A stretch of DNA of 64,000 bases from Microbacterium azadirachtae (GTDB lineage Bacteria > Actinomycetota > Actinomycetes > Actinomycetales > Microbacteriaceae), in the NCBI RefSeq assembly GCF_000956505.1, contig NZ_JYIX01000040.1:124001-188000 (forward strand), given 5' to 3'. Positions 18,252 through 26,328 of the stretch are shown here, piece by piece (the first letter of the stretch is position 1; each line of letters begins with the position of its first letter). A program made the translations under genes and the position numbers. The notes below the pieces were generated by a model that was given only the letters and a program-made list of their open reading frames with translations, was not told where the DNA came from and did not search any database.

Positions 18252-18689
18252 ATGTCCCTGCCGATCGCCGTCACCGTGGTCGCCGCGCTCCTCGCCGCGA
18301 CCGTGCTCGTGGGCGTGCTGCTGCGGCGCAGGGACGGCCGCGCGGTGACCGTGCACGGCGACCGGCACGTGGATCCCGCCGACCTCATGCGACCGCTGGG
18401 AGCGCACGCGACCCTGGTGCAGTTCAGCACCGAGTTCTGCGCGCGCTGCCCGCAGGTGCGGCGCATGCTCGGATCCGTCGCCGCCGAGCGCACGGGTGTC
18501 GTGCACGCCGAGGTCGACCTCACCTCCCGCGCCGACCTCGCCGCGAGGTACAAGGTGCTCTCCACGCCGACGACGCTGATCGTCGATCCCGAGGGCCGGA
18601 TCCGCTCCCGCTTCACCGGCGTCCCCACCAGGGCCGCCGTGCTCTCGGCGCTCGATGTCGCCGACCACATCCAGGAGGCCACCGCATGA
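18252..18689 (+). CDS. Membrane-anchored thioredoxin-like protein
   Basis: A 145-residue thioredoxin-fold protein. One N-terminal membrane helix (residues 3-25, Ala/Leu/Val-rich, then RRR) is followed by the redox motif FCARCPQV (CxxC) and the cis-Pro region LSTPTTLIVDPEG. It probably works at the membrane as a thiol reductant or oxidant. It overlaps the DUF4395 gene as ATGA, and an OsmC gene follows. A -10 (TAGCCT, 18240-18245) is 6 nt from the ATG, predicting a leaderless transcript. Confidence 0.88.
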   Translation: MSLPIAVTVVAALLAATVLVGVLLRRRDGRAVTVHGDRHVDPADLMRPLGAHATLVQFSTEFCARCPQVRRMLGSVAAERTGVVHAEVDLTSRADLAARYKVLSTPTTLIVDPEGRIRSRFTGVPTRAAVLSALDVADHIQEATA

Positions 18690-19276
18690 CCGCTCCCGCC
18701 GGCATCGATCCCCGCGGCCCGCGTTTCGCGGCGTGGATCACCTCCGCCCTGCTCCTCGTGGCCACCGTGCTCGGGCTGGTGGCCGGGTCGTCGCCGACCT
18801 CGATCTCCTTCGGCTGGTTCGCGTATCAGCCGCTCGCGGACGCCACCTACATATCCGGCGACTTCGCCTTCATCGCCGGACGCCCGTTCTGGCTCCAGAT
18901 CCTGCTGCTCCGTGCCGCTCAGCCCGCGTTCATCCTCACGTTCGTGATCGCGCTGCTCTTCCTCTGGGGCGTGCTCTCGCCGCGCACCCAGCCGTGGAGC
19001 CTGCTGTTCCGCACCCTCGTGCGCCCGCGGCTCGCGCCGCCCCGCGAGCTGGAGGACCCGCGTCCGCCGCGCTTCGCCCAGGGCGTCGGGCTGCTCGTCG
19101 TGACCGTCGGACTCGTCCTGCATCTGCTCGGCGTGCCGTGGGCGCTGCCGATCGCGACCGCGATGGCGTTCGTCGCCGCCTTCCTGAACGCCGCGTTCGG
19201 GCTGTGCCTGGGCTGCCAGCTGTATCTGCTGCTGCAACGTGCCGGGATCCTGGGACGGGCCCCGCGACTTCCCTGA
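18686..19276 (+). CDS. DUF4395 family membrane protein
   Basis: A 196-residue integral membrane protein with about four helices. DUF4395 hallmarks are the N-terminal DPRGPRFAAWITSALLL and the late FLNAAFGLCLGCQLYLLL. The second carries a CxxC pair (CLGC) near the membrane surface. Coupling to a thioredoxin-like gene suggests the CxxC exchanges disulphides with it across or within the membrane. That role is inference; the family has no assigned function. Confidence 0.85.
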   Translation: MTAPAGIDPRGPRFAAWITSALLLVATVLGLVAGSSPTSISFGWFAYQPLADATYISGDFAFIAGRPFWLQILLLRAAQPAFILTFVIALLFLWGVLSPRTQPWSLLFRTLVRPRLAPPRELEDPRPPRFAQGVGLLVVTVGLVLHLLGVPWALPIATAMAFVAAFLNAAFGLCLGCQLYLLLQRAGILGRAPRLP

Positions 19277-19344
19277 GAAGTACGGATCCGTCCCAGTCCG
19301 GTCGCTAGGCTGGCACCCTCACCCATCCCGATCGGAGGACCCCC

Positions 19345-19770
19345 ATGTCCGTCACGAGCGAAGCCGCTGCCACCTGGACCGGAAGTCTCATCGAGGGCGA
19401 GGGATCCGTCTCCCTCTCCTCCTCCCGCCTGGGCACGTTCCCCCTGAACTGGAAGGCGCGGTCGGAGGGGTCCGACACCACGACCACGCCCGAGGAGCTC
19501 ATCGCCGCTGCGCACTCGTCGTGCTTCAGCATGGCGCTCTCGCACGCGCTGGCCGGCAACGGCACCCCCGCGGAGCGCGTCGACACGACCGCGTCGGTCA
19601 CGTTCAAGCCGGGCGTCGGCATCACCGGCAGCCACCTCAACGTGAACGCCTCGGTTCCGGGCCTCGACGCCGAGACCTTCCAACGCCTCGCGCAGGAGGC
19701 CAAGGTCGGCTGCCCGGTCTCCGCCGCGCTCTCCGGCATCGAGATCACGCTCGAGGCGACTCTGGCCTGA
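19345..19770 (+). CDS. OsmC family peroxiredoxin
   Basis: A 141-residue OsmC-type protein that reduces organic hydroperoxides by two Cys residues. The reactive Cys is in AAHSSCFSMALSHAL and the resolving Cys in EAKVGCPVSAAL. GGAGGA precedes the ATG, and a -10 (TAGGCT) about 30 bp upstream gives it its own promoter. It lies 68 bp behind the thioredoxin-like/DUF4395 pair, which may recycle it. Confidence 0.93.
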   Translation: MSVTSEAAATWTGSLIEGEGSVSLSSSRLGTFPLNWKARSEGSDTTTTPEELIAAAHSSCFSMALSHALAGNGTPAERVDTTASVTFKPGVGITGSHLNVNASVPGLDAETFQRLAQEAKVGCPVSAALSGIEITLEATLA

Positions 19771-19785
19771 CGCTCATCGTCTCGC

Positions 19786-19820
19786 CGAACGGCCGTGTCC
19801 CCCGGGGATGCGGCCGTTCG
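19786..19820 (+). terminator. Bidirectional terminator between osmC and the membrane protein gene
   Basis: CGAACGGCCG (19786-19795) pairs with CGGCCGTTCG (19811-19820), with a nested TCCCC/GGGGA stem. It sits between two convergent genes and can serve both. Confidence 0.75.
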
Positions 19821-19852
19821 CATATCCGGCCGCGCCCGGGGGCGCACCAGGG

Positions 19853-20287
19853 CTACTTGGCCAGGCGGATCGCGGCACGGATCGCCGCCCGCGCATCCTT
19901 GCGGTGCCCCGCCGCGTCGTGCACCACGCCCAGGCGGTACTGCGCGCGCCAGTCCTCAGGTTCCGCGGCCGCGGCCGATCCGTACTCGGTCACAAGCCGA
20001 GCGGCGTCCTCGGGCAGCAGCCGACCGTTCGCACGCAGGTTCTCCGGCGCCTCGGGCATCCCGCCCTCGTCGTTCAGAGTGCGGCCGAGGCGATCCGCGG
20101 CGAAGCCGAACTGCAGCTCGCGCACGAGCGCCCAGGCGCCGATCAGCGGCATCACGAGCAGAGCGATGCCCATCGTGATCCCGAGCGCCTGTCCCGAGCC
20201 GAGCAGCACCACCGCTCGCCAGCCGACGAGCGCGATGTACAGCACGAGAAGCGCGGCCATGACGACGACGCCGATGCGGGAACCCAT
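19853..20287 (-). CDS. Small membrane protein with a TPR-like tail
   Basis: A 144-residue protein with two N-terminal membrane helices (about residues 5-28 and 35-55). A soluble part follows that ends in a helical pair, DWRAQYRLGVVHDAAGHRKDARAAI, resembling one tetratricopeptide repeat. No function can be assigned. TAGGAT (20294-20299) stands 6 nt from the ATG with GGAGGG in the gap, so either leaderless or leadered starts are possible. It is divergent from the exporter operon. Confidence 0.7.
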   Translation of the reverse strand: MGSRIGVVVMAALLVLYIALVGWRAVVLLGSGQALGITMGIALLVMPLIGAWALVRELQFGFAADRLGRTLNDEGGMPEAPENLRANGRLLPEDAARLVTEYGSAAAAEPEDWRAQYRLGVVHDAAGHRKDARAAIRAAIRLAK

Positions 20288-20359
20288 CCCTCCATCCTAG
20301 ATCGGCGCACTCGGCAGGACCCGCGACGGCAGGCGTCCGTCGCCGTCCCGGAAAGCGTG

Positions 20360-20392
20360 CGACAGCGGGACGACAGTGCTCCGACAGCGGGG
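20360..20392 (+). promoter_or_regulatory. Three 11-bp direct repeats: SARP operator candidate
   Basis: CGACAGCGGGA (20360), CGACAGTGCTC (20371) and CGACAGCGGGG (20382) form three head-to-tail repeats with exact 11-bp period and the common heptamer CGACAG(C/T). SARP activators are known to bind heptamer direct repeats of 11- or 22-bp period placed about 8 bp before a weak -10. Here GATGCT (20398-20403) follows at 9 bp and is itself 6 nt from the ATG at 20410. The likely binder is the SARP at 22305-25460. Confidence 0.7.
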
Positions 20393-20409
20393 CGGCGGAT
20401 GCTCTGAGC

Positions 20410-21414
20410 ATGACGAATCCCACCACCGACTGGGCCCTCGAGGCCGACGGACTCGTGAAGGTGTTCGGTGAGAACCGCGCGGTCGACGGCGTCGACCTGC
20501 GCGTGCGCACCGGCACCGTCTACGGCGTCCTCGGCCCGAACGGCGCCGGTAAGACCACCACCATCAACATGCTCGCGACCCTCATGCGCCCCGACGGCGG
20601 ATCCGGTCGCGTCTTCGGCCATGACGTCGTGCGCGAGGCGCACGTCGTGCGCCAGCTCATCGGCGTCACGGGGCAGTTCGCCTCGGTCGATGAGACCCTG
20701 TCCGCCACCGAGAACCTCATGATCTTCGCCCGGCTGCTGGGCCTCGGCCGCAGCGAAGCGAAGGCGAAGTCCGCCGATCTCCTGGAGCGCTTCGGCCTCA
20801 CCGAGGCCGCGCGTCGTCCGCTGAAGCAGTTCTCCGGCGGCATGCGTCGACGGCTCGACCTGGCCGCGTCCCTGCTCGCGCAGCCCCCGCTGATCTTCCT
20901 CGACGAGCCCACCACCGGACTGGATCCGCGCACCCGCGGCCAGATGTGGGACACGATCCGCGAGCTCGTGCACACAGGCTCCACCGTGCTCCTCACGACG
21001 CAGTACCTCGATGAGGCCGATCAGCTGGCCGACCGCATCGCCGTGATCGACCACGGCAGGGTCGTGGCGGAGGGCACCCCGGACGACCTCAAGGCGTCCG
21101 TCGGCACCTCGTCGCTGCAGCTGCGGGTGCGCGACGCCGCCGACACGGCCGACGCGTTGCTCGCGATCGAGCAGACGCTCGGCGTCCGCGGCGTCCTCTC
21201 TCCCGAGGCATCCCGGATCACGGCTCCCCTCGCGGATCCGGATCGGGTCGCCGAGCTGCTGATCACGCTCCGAGAGGCCGGCATCGGCCTCTCGGAGGTG
21301 AGCGTGCAGAAGCCCACGCTCGACGAGGTGTTCCTCACCCTCACCGGCCACCCGGCCGACGAGGAATCCTCAGACGACTCCACCACCGCACAGATCCAGG
21401 AGGTCAGCGCATGA
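20410..21414 (+). CDS. DrrA-type ABC exporter ATPase
   Basis: ATPase of a two-component ABC exporter of the daunorubicin-resistance (DrrA) family. Walker A GPNGAGKTT, signature FSGGMRRRLDLA, Walker B LIFLDEPTTGLD and the C-terminal DrrA extension (VSVQKPTLDEVFLTLTGHPA) are all visible. At 334 residues it is typical. It overlaps the permease gene as ATGA. The promoter carries the triple repeat described separately. The transported compound is unknown; no biosynthetic genes lie nearby. Confidence 0.93.
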   Translation: MTNPTTDWALEADGLVKVFGENRAVDGVDLRVRTGTVYGVLGPNGAGKTTTINMLATLMRPDGGSGRVFGHDVVREAHVVRQLIGVTGQFASVDETLSATENLMIFARLLGLGRSEAKAKSADLLERFGLTEAARRPLKQFSGGMRRRLDLAASLLAQPPLIFLDEPTTGLDPRTRGQMWDTIRELVHTGSTVLLTTQYLDEADQLADRIAVIDHGRVVAEGTPDDLKASVGTSSLQLRVRDAADTADALLAIEQTLGVRGVLSPEASRITAPLADPDRVAELLITLREAGIGLSEVSVQKPTLDEVFLTLTGHPADEESSDDSTTAQIQEVSA

Positions 21415-22241
21415 CCACCCTCGCCCCCACCGCCGGGCGCATCGTCCCGGCCGCCGAGCGCCGGCTGAGCCCGCGCGCGAGCCTGTCCCTGACGCTGCGC
21501 AACACCCTCACGATGGCGGCGCGCGGTCTCATCAAGATCCGGCGCACGCCGGAGCAGCTCGTCGACGTGACGGTGCAGCCGATCCTGTTCACCCTGATGT
21601 TCACCTACATCTTCGGCGGCGCGATCTCCGGAAACGTCACGAACTACCTGCCCGTCATCATCCCCGGCATCCTCGTGCAGACGGTCATCACCACCTCGGT
21701 CGTGACCGGCGTGCAGCTGCGCGAGGACATGGACAAGGGCGTGTTCGACCGGTTCCGCTCGCTGCCGATCGCGCGCATCGCCCCGCTGTCCGGCGCGCTC
21801 CTCGCAGACACGATCCGCTACGGCATCGCGACCGTGCTCACCTTCGCGATGGGCTTCGTGATGGGCTTCCGCCCTGCGGGCGGGCTCGGCGCCGTGATCG
21901 GCGCGGGCCTCCTCGTGATCGTGTGCTCCTGGGCGATCAGCTGGATCTTCGCCTTCGCCGGCGTGATCGCGCGGACCGCGTCGAGCGTGCAGGGGATCTC
22001 GATGATGATCCTCTTCCCGCTCACCTTCCTGTCCAACGCATTCGTCCCGGTGAACACGATGCCGGGCTGGCTGCAGTGGTTCGTGAACGTGAATCCGGTC
22101 TCGCATCTGGTGACGGCCGTGCGCGACCTCGCCAACCTCGGCACCTTCGGCGTCGACGCCTGGGTCTCGTTGCTCGGCGCCGCCGTGATCGTGGCGGTCT
22201 TCGCCCCGCTCACCGTGCGCGCGTACATGCGCAAGGCCTGA
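21411..22241 (+). CDS. DrrB-type ABC exporter permease
   Basis: Six-helix ABC-2 type membrane subunit, 276 residues. Family features are the N-terminal LIKIRRTPEQLVDVTVQPIL, the middle VQLREDMDKGVFDRFRSLPI (coupling segment) and the late FPLTFLSNAFVPVNTMPGWL. It is coupled to the ATPase gene, and the pair should export a hydrophobic drug-like compound. Confidence 0.93.
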   Translation: MTTLAPTAGRIVPAAERRLSPRASLSLTLRNTLTMAARGLIKIRRTPEQLVDVTVQPILFTLMFTYIFGGAISGNVTNYLPVIIPGILVQTVITTSVVTGVQLREDMDKGVFDRFRSLPIARIAPLSGALLADTIRYGIATVLTFAMGFVMGFRPAGGLGAVIGAGLLVIVCSWAISWIFAFAGVIARTASSVQGISMMILFPLTFLSNAFVPVNTMPGWLQWFVNVNPVSHLVTAVRDLANLGTFGVDAWVSLLGAAVIVAVFAPLTVRAYMRKA

Positions 22242-22251
22242 ACCGTCCGGC

Positions 22252-22280
22252 AAGGGGCGTCCTCGATGAGGGCGCCCCTT
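22252..22280. terminator. Bidirectional terminator between exporter and SARP genes
   Basis: AAGGGGCG (22252-22259) pairs with CGCCCCTT (22273-22280), continued by CCTC/GAGG around a 3-nt GAT loop. It lies in the 63-bp gap of two convergent genes and suits both directions. Confidence 0.85.
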
Positions 22281-22304
22281 CGTCGTGCCCGGCGCGACCT
22301 GCGC

Positions 22305-25300
22305 TCAGCGAGAGCCCAGCACGGCGAGGCCTCGCGCCACGCGGTCCGCAGGATCCAGAGCGGCCGCATCCCTCCTCGCCACGGCGACGGCCTCGGATCC
22401 GGCGAACCGCTCCGCATCCGCGAAGTGCGTCACGAGGTCGAGGCTGGGCATGTTCTGCCGCCCGCCGAGCACCTCGGCGAGCGCGATGGCCTCCGTGCCC
22501 CGCGCGACCAGCTCCGGCCGCCGCAGAGCCCAGGCGGACCAGCCGATCAGCGCCGTGCCGAGGACGGGCCTGTCCACGCCCTCTCGCCTTTGCCGGCATG
22601 CGGCGATCGTGCGCGTGCGCAGACGCCGCTCCCAGACGGCGAGCTCCGCCTCCGGCACCGCGAGCTCCCGCGCGGCCGCGGAGACGTAGCCGGACAGCGC
22701 CATCAGATACCAGGGCGAGCGGCGGTGCACGGGATCGGCGAACGCTGCCATCGCGCGTCCGAACGCCTCGGTCGCCCCCGCCACGTGCCCGTCCAGGAGG
22801 TCCGCCTCCGCGAGGCCGTACAGCCCGATCGACCCGAGTTCGACGCCATCCTGGCTGAGGCCGCCCTCCTCGGTGAGCCGGGTGAACAGAGCCCGCGCCT
22901 CGCGGCTGCGGCCCAGGCAGAGCAGCGCGCCGCCGCGCACCCATTCCTGGTGGTTCATCTGATCCTGCGCGTCGAACTCCTCGAACACGACGGTCGCACG
23001 CTGGATCCAGATCATCGCCTCGGTCGGACGCGCCGACTGCGCAGCCAGCTGCGCCGCGAGATCGGCGGCCATGCCCTCGGCCCAGCGCTCGTCGAGGCTG
23101 CGCGCCCGGTGCCAGGCGCTGCGGGCGGCCTCCATCGCGACCTCGGCCTCGCCGTCGTTCTCCGCCCGGTGCGAGCGCAGCACATCCGCCGTCAGCTGTG
23201 CCCGCGGATCCGTTCCGTGTTCGAGCTCCGACACCGCCCCCATCGGCCCTCCCCGGCCGACCGCGAGCAGGGAGTCCGCCAGCAATTGCCAGGACGGCGC
23301 GAGCGCGTCACCGGCGGCGCGCACGGCGCGGGTGACGAAGGCGAGTCCACGCGCGGCGAGAGGATCCCCGCTGATCATGCAGCCGAGCGAAGCCATCACG
23401 ACCGCCATGACCTGCAGATCGGGCTCGATGTCGTCGGCCGGCAGGGCATCCACGATCTCGATCATCGGTCCGGCATAGCCGATGAACTCGGTGAAGGATC
23501 CGCGGATGAACCACGACTGCCCGAGGACGGTGAACAGGCGCACCGCATCGGCGCCGCGGCGCGCGGCCACGAGGTGCCGCAGCACGTGCACGAGGTTGTC
23601 GTGCTCGCGCGTGATCTCGAGGTGCGCCCGTGCGGTCAGCCCCGAGGGGAATGCCCTGGCTCTCGCGCCGTGCTCGGCGACGAAGGCGAGCGCCCAGGTG
23701 ACCACGGCCTCCCAGGCGTCGTCCTCCGCACCGGTCTCGGCGAGGCGGTCGTGCCCGAACTCGCGCACGGTCTCGAGCATGCGGAAGCGCACGGCGCCGT
23801 CGGCGACCTCGATGACGTTCAGCAGCGACTGTGAGACGAGGCCCTCCAGGACGTCATCCGAGGCCACCGACAGCACGGCGTCGGCGGTCTCCGCAGAGAA
23901 GCCGCCAGGGAGCACGGACAGCTGCGCGAGCGCCTGCCGCGCGTCGGGAGAGAGCAGGTCCCAGCTCCACTCGATCACCGCCTCGAGCGTGCGATGACGC
24001 TCGGGGGCAGCGCGGTCTCCGGAGGTGAGCAGCGCGAAGCGGTTCTCCAGGCGCTTCTCGATCTGCTCCGGCGTCATCGTGCGCACGCGCGCGGCCGCGA
24101 GCTCGATCGCGAGCGGGAGCCCGTCCAGGCGCGCGCACAATCGCGCGACGACCTCGAGATCGAGCGTCGCGCCGGGGCGCGCGCCGTGCGCGCGCTCCGT
24201 GAAGAGACGAACGGCGGGAGCCGCGTCCGTCGCCTCGATCTCGAGCGGCTCCAGCGGCAGCACGCGTTCCGCGGAGATCGCGAGCGGCGTGCGGCTCGTG
24301 GTCAGGATCCGCAGGGAGGGCACTGCGGCCAGCAGATCCGCGGTCCATCGTGCGACGCCGTCGATGACCTGCTCGCAGTTGTCCAGCACCAGCAGCGTCG
24401 TCCGGTCGCCGAGGGCAGCCACGATGCGCGCGCCGAGGTCGGGGCGCGGTCGCTGCTCGGAGAGCCTGCCGCCGGGGACGTTCTCGCTGATCCCCAGGGC
24501 GGCGGCGATCGCCAGCGGCACGCCCGTGTCGGCGCGCACGCCCGCGAGCGGGACGACGACCACCGCAGGGGCCATTGACTCGGCCGCCAGCGCCTGCGCG
24601 AGCCGCGTCTTGCCCAGACCGCCGGCGCCCATGATGGTCACCAGCCGCGCCGAACGCAGCAGAGCACGCGCGCTCGTGAGCGCGTCGTCGCGGCCGATGA
24701 GCTCGTTCGGGGCGGCCTGCACGCCGATCCGGACCCGCGGACCGTCATCCTGTCCGCGCAGCAGCTGCGCGTTGAGCTCCACGAGCGCGGGGCTGGGCGA
24801 GCTGCCCAGGGCATCGGCGAGCGTGCCGCGCAGCCGGGCGAAGACGCCGAGACCCTCGGGCGCTCGGCCGTCCTCGGCGAGGGCCGTCATCAGCGCGGCG
24901 TGCGCTGTTTCGTCGAGCGGGTGCGTTGCCGCGAGCTCCTCGAGGATCCCGATGCCCTCGGCCGCCTGCCCTGACGCGACGAGCGCCGCGGCGAGGCAGC
25001 CGCGGAGAGCGGCGCGCAGCTCCTGCGCCTTGGTCGCGAGGTCTTCCGCGATCGGAGCCCCGGCCAGGTCGACACCGGGTTCGCCCCGCCAGAGCGCGAT
25101 CGCCGCGCGCAGCAGCCGGATACGGTCCGGATCCCCGTCGTCGAGCTTCTCCGCCTCGGCGCGCAGCCGGCGTGCGCTGTGCAGATCGGTGTCGTCGGTG
25201 CCGAGCGCATAGCCGCCCGGCGCGCTCGCGATCGCGTCGGATCCGGCCAGTGCCCTGGCCCGCGACACGAGCGTCTGCAGCGCGGCCTTCGGGTTCTGCG

Positions 25301-25460
25301 GCTGATCCTCGCCCCAGACCTCGTCGGCGAGCGCCGGCACCGAGCGCGTCGTGCCGGTGCCGGCGAGGACGAGCGCGGCCAGCAGCGCGCGCATGGGCGT
25401 GCCGCCGGCGTCGCGATCCGCGATCCGCACCGGGCCGAGCACGCCGATGCGCGCAGTCAT
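22305..25460 (-). CDS. Large SARP/AfsR-type regulator (BTAD, NB-ARC ATPase, TPR)
   Basis: A 1051-residue regulator. An OmpR-type winged helix (residues 1-90, MTARIGVLGPVRI...) is followed by a bacterial transcriptional activation domain (95-245). Next comes an NB-ARC/STAND ATPase with P-loop GAGGLGKT at 278-285, Walker B LLVLDNCEQ and LTTSRTPLAISAERVLPL, then a long alpha-helical TPR-like half. SARPs activate antibiotic or export genes by binding 11-bp direct repeats; such repeats occur at the neighbouring drrAB promoter. Its ATG overlaps the dapB stop (ATGA), so it is translated with a lysine-pathway gene. An in-frame reading upstream of 25460 lies inside dapB and is rejected. Confidence 0.88.
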   Translation of the reverse strand: MTARIGVLGPVRIADRDAGGTPMRALLAALVLAGTGTTRSVPALADEVWGEDQPQNPKAALQTLVSRARALAGSDAIASAPGGYALGTDDTDLHSARRLRAEAEKLDDGDPDRIRLLRAAIALWRGEPGVDLAGAPIAEDLATKAQELRAALRGCLAAALVASGQAAEGIGILEELAATHPLDETAHAALMTALAEDGRAPEGLGVFARLRGTLADALGSSPSPALVELNAQLLRGQDDGPRVRIGVQAAPNELIGRDDALTSARALLRSARLVTIMGAGGLGKTRLAQALAAESMAPAVVVVPLAGVRADTGVPLAIAAALGISENVPGGRLSEQRPRPDLGARIVAALGDRTTLLVLDNCEQVIDGVARWTADLLAAVPSLRILTTSRTPLAISAERVLPLEPLEIEATDAAPAVRLFTERAHGARPGATLDLEVVARLCARLDGLPLAIELAAARVRTMTPEQIEKRLENRFALLTSGDRAAPERHRTLEAVIEWSWDLLSPDARQALAQLSVLPGGFSAETADAVLSVASDDVLEGLVSQSLLNVIEVADGAVRFRMLETVREFGHDRLAETGAEDDAWEAVVTWALAFVAEHGARARAFPSGLTARAHLEITREHDNLVHVLRHLVAARRGADAVRLFTVLGQSWFIRGSFTEFIGYAGPMIEIVDALPADDIEPDLQVMAVVMASLGCMISGDPLAARGLAFVTRAVRAAGDALAPSWQLLADSLLAVGRGGPMGAVSELEHGTDPRAQLTADVLRSHRAENDGEAEVAMEAARSAWHRARSLDERWAEGMAADLAAQLAAQSARPTEAMIWIQRATVVFEEFDAQDQMNHQEWVRGGALLCLGRSREARALFTRLTEEGGLSQDGVELGSIGLYGLAEADLLDGHVAGATEAFGRAMAAFADPVHRRSPWYLMALSGYVSAAARELAVPEAELAVWERRLRTRTIAACRQRREGVDRPVLGTALIGWSAWALRRPELVARGTEAIALAEVLGGRQNMPSLDLVTHFADAERFAGSEAVAVARRDAAALDPADRVARGLAVLGSR

Positions 25461-26203
25461 GCGCGCGGCCGGATCCCCAGGTCGATCACGTTCTCCAGGC
25501 CGACGACCACACCGCGCAGGTCCCGCGCGTACGGCAGGGCGAGGCGGATCCCGGGGGCGTACGCCGCAGCCGACTGCACGGTGTCGTGCACGATCGACAG
25601 CGATTCCCCGGGACCGGAGAGGATGACCTCCTGCTTCGCGATCACGCCGGGGCGCCGGAGCGAATGCACCGGCACGCTCGCCACCTGCTGTCCGCGGGCG
25701 CGCTGGTCGACGTGCGGTGCGTCCACAGGCCCCTGCTCGGCGCGCGCGGCGGCGATGAGCTCGGCCGTGCGCACGGCCGTGCCGCTGGGCGAATCGATCT
25801 TGGTGTGCTGGTGCGCCTCGATGATCTCCACGGATCCGAAGAACGGTGCCGCAAGGGCGGCGAAGGCCGTGCCGAGCACGGATCCCAGCGAGAAGTTCGG
25901 CACGAACAGGGCGCCCGTGCCGGCGGTCTCGATAGCCGGGCGGACCTGCGCGATGCGGTCGGCGGACCATCCGGACGTGGCGACGAGGAGGTTGATACCC
26001 CGGTCGGTCGCGGCACGCACGATCTCGACGCTGGACGCAGGAGTGGTCGCGTCGACGACGAGGTCTGCGCCGTCGAGCTCGTCCATGGTGCTGGCGGATC
26101 CGAGCACCGCCCCGATCTCGAATCCGTCGAGACGGGCGATCACGTCCGCAATGATGGTGCCGAGCTTGCCGGAGGCGCCCACCAGGGCCACGCGCGTCGT
26201 CAT
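25457..26203 (-). CDS. dapB: 4-hydroxy-tetrahydrodipicolinate reductase DapB
   Basis: Second step of diaminopimelate synthesis, reducing the DapA product with NAD(P)H. The dinucleotide motif GASGKLG is at the N-terminus. The catalytic signature EAHQHTKIDSPSGTA provides the His and Lys; it differs from the canonical ELHHxxK by Gln for one His. The length is 248 residues. TAGACT (26210-26215) is 6 nt from the ATG, giving a probable leaderless message that continues into the SARP gene. Confidence 0.95.
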   Translation of the reverse strand: MTTRVALVGASGKLGTIIADVIARLDGFEIGAVLGSASTMDELDGADLVVDATTPASSVEIVRAATDRGINLLVATSGWSADRIAQVRPAIETAGTGALFVPNFSLGSVLGTAFAALAAPFFGSVEIIEAHQHTKIDSPSGTAVRTAELIAAARAEQGPVDAPHVDQRARGQQVASVPVHSLRRPGVIAKQEVILSGPGESLSIVHDTVQSAAAYAPGIRLALPYARDLRGVVVGLENVIDLGIRPRA

Positions 26204-26328
26204 GCCCTCAGTCTATTCAGCGCCTCCGACGCGGTCGCCGCCGGTCGCCGCGGCTCTCGATGCGCCACGTCGTCGAGGCTCGCGACGCGTCCGAGCCGCA
26301 GCCTTGCAGCATGGATTACCGTCGGATC

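Noticed and set aside
20360..20392. Possible CRISPR-like tandem repeat
   Set aside because: Only three 11-bp units without spacers; promoter position and period fit a SARP operator instead.
20410..25460. Part of an antibiotic biosynthetic cluster, suggested by DrrAB and a SARP
   Set aside because: No synthase, tailoring or precursor genes occur in the neighbourhood; dapB and ordinary genes flank it.
25461..25970. N-terminal extension of the SARP protein
   Set aside because: It lies inside dapB in another frame; the SARP winged helix begins exactly at the ATG overlapping the dapB stop.
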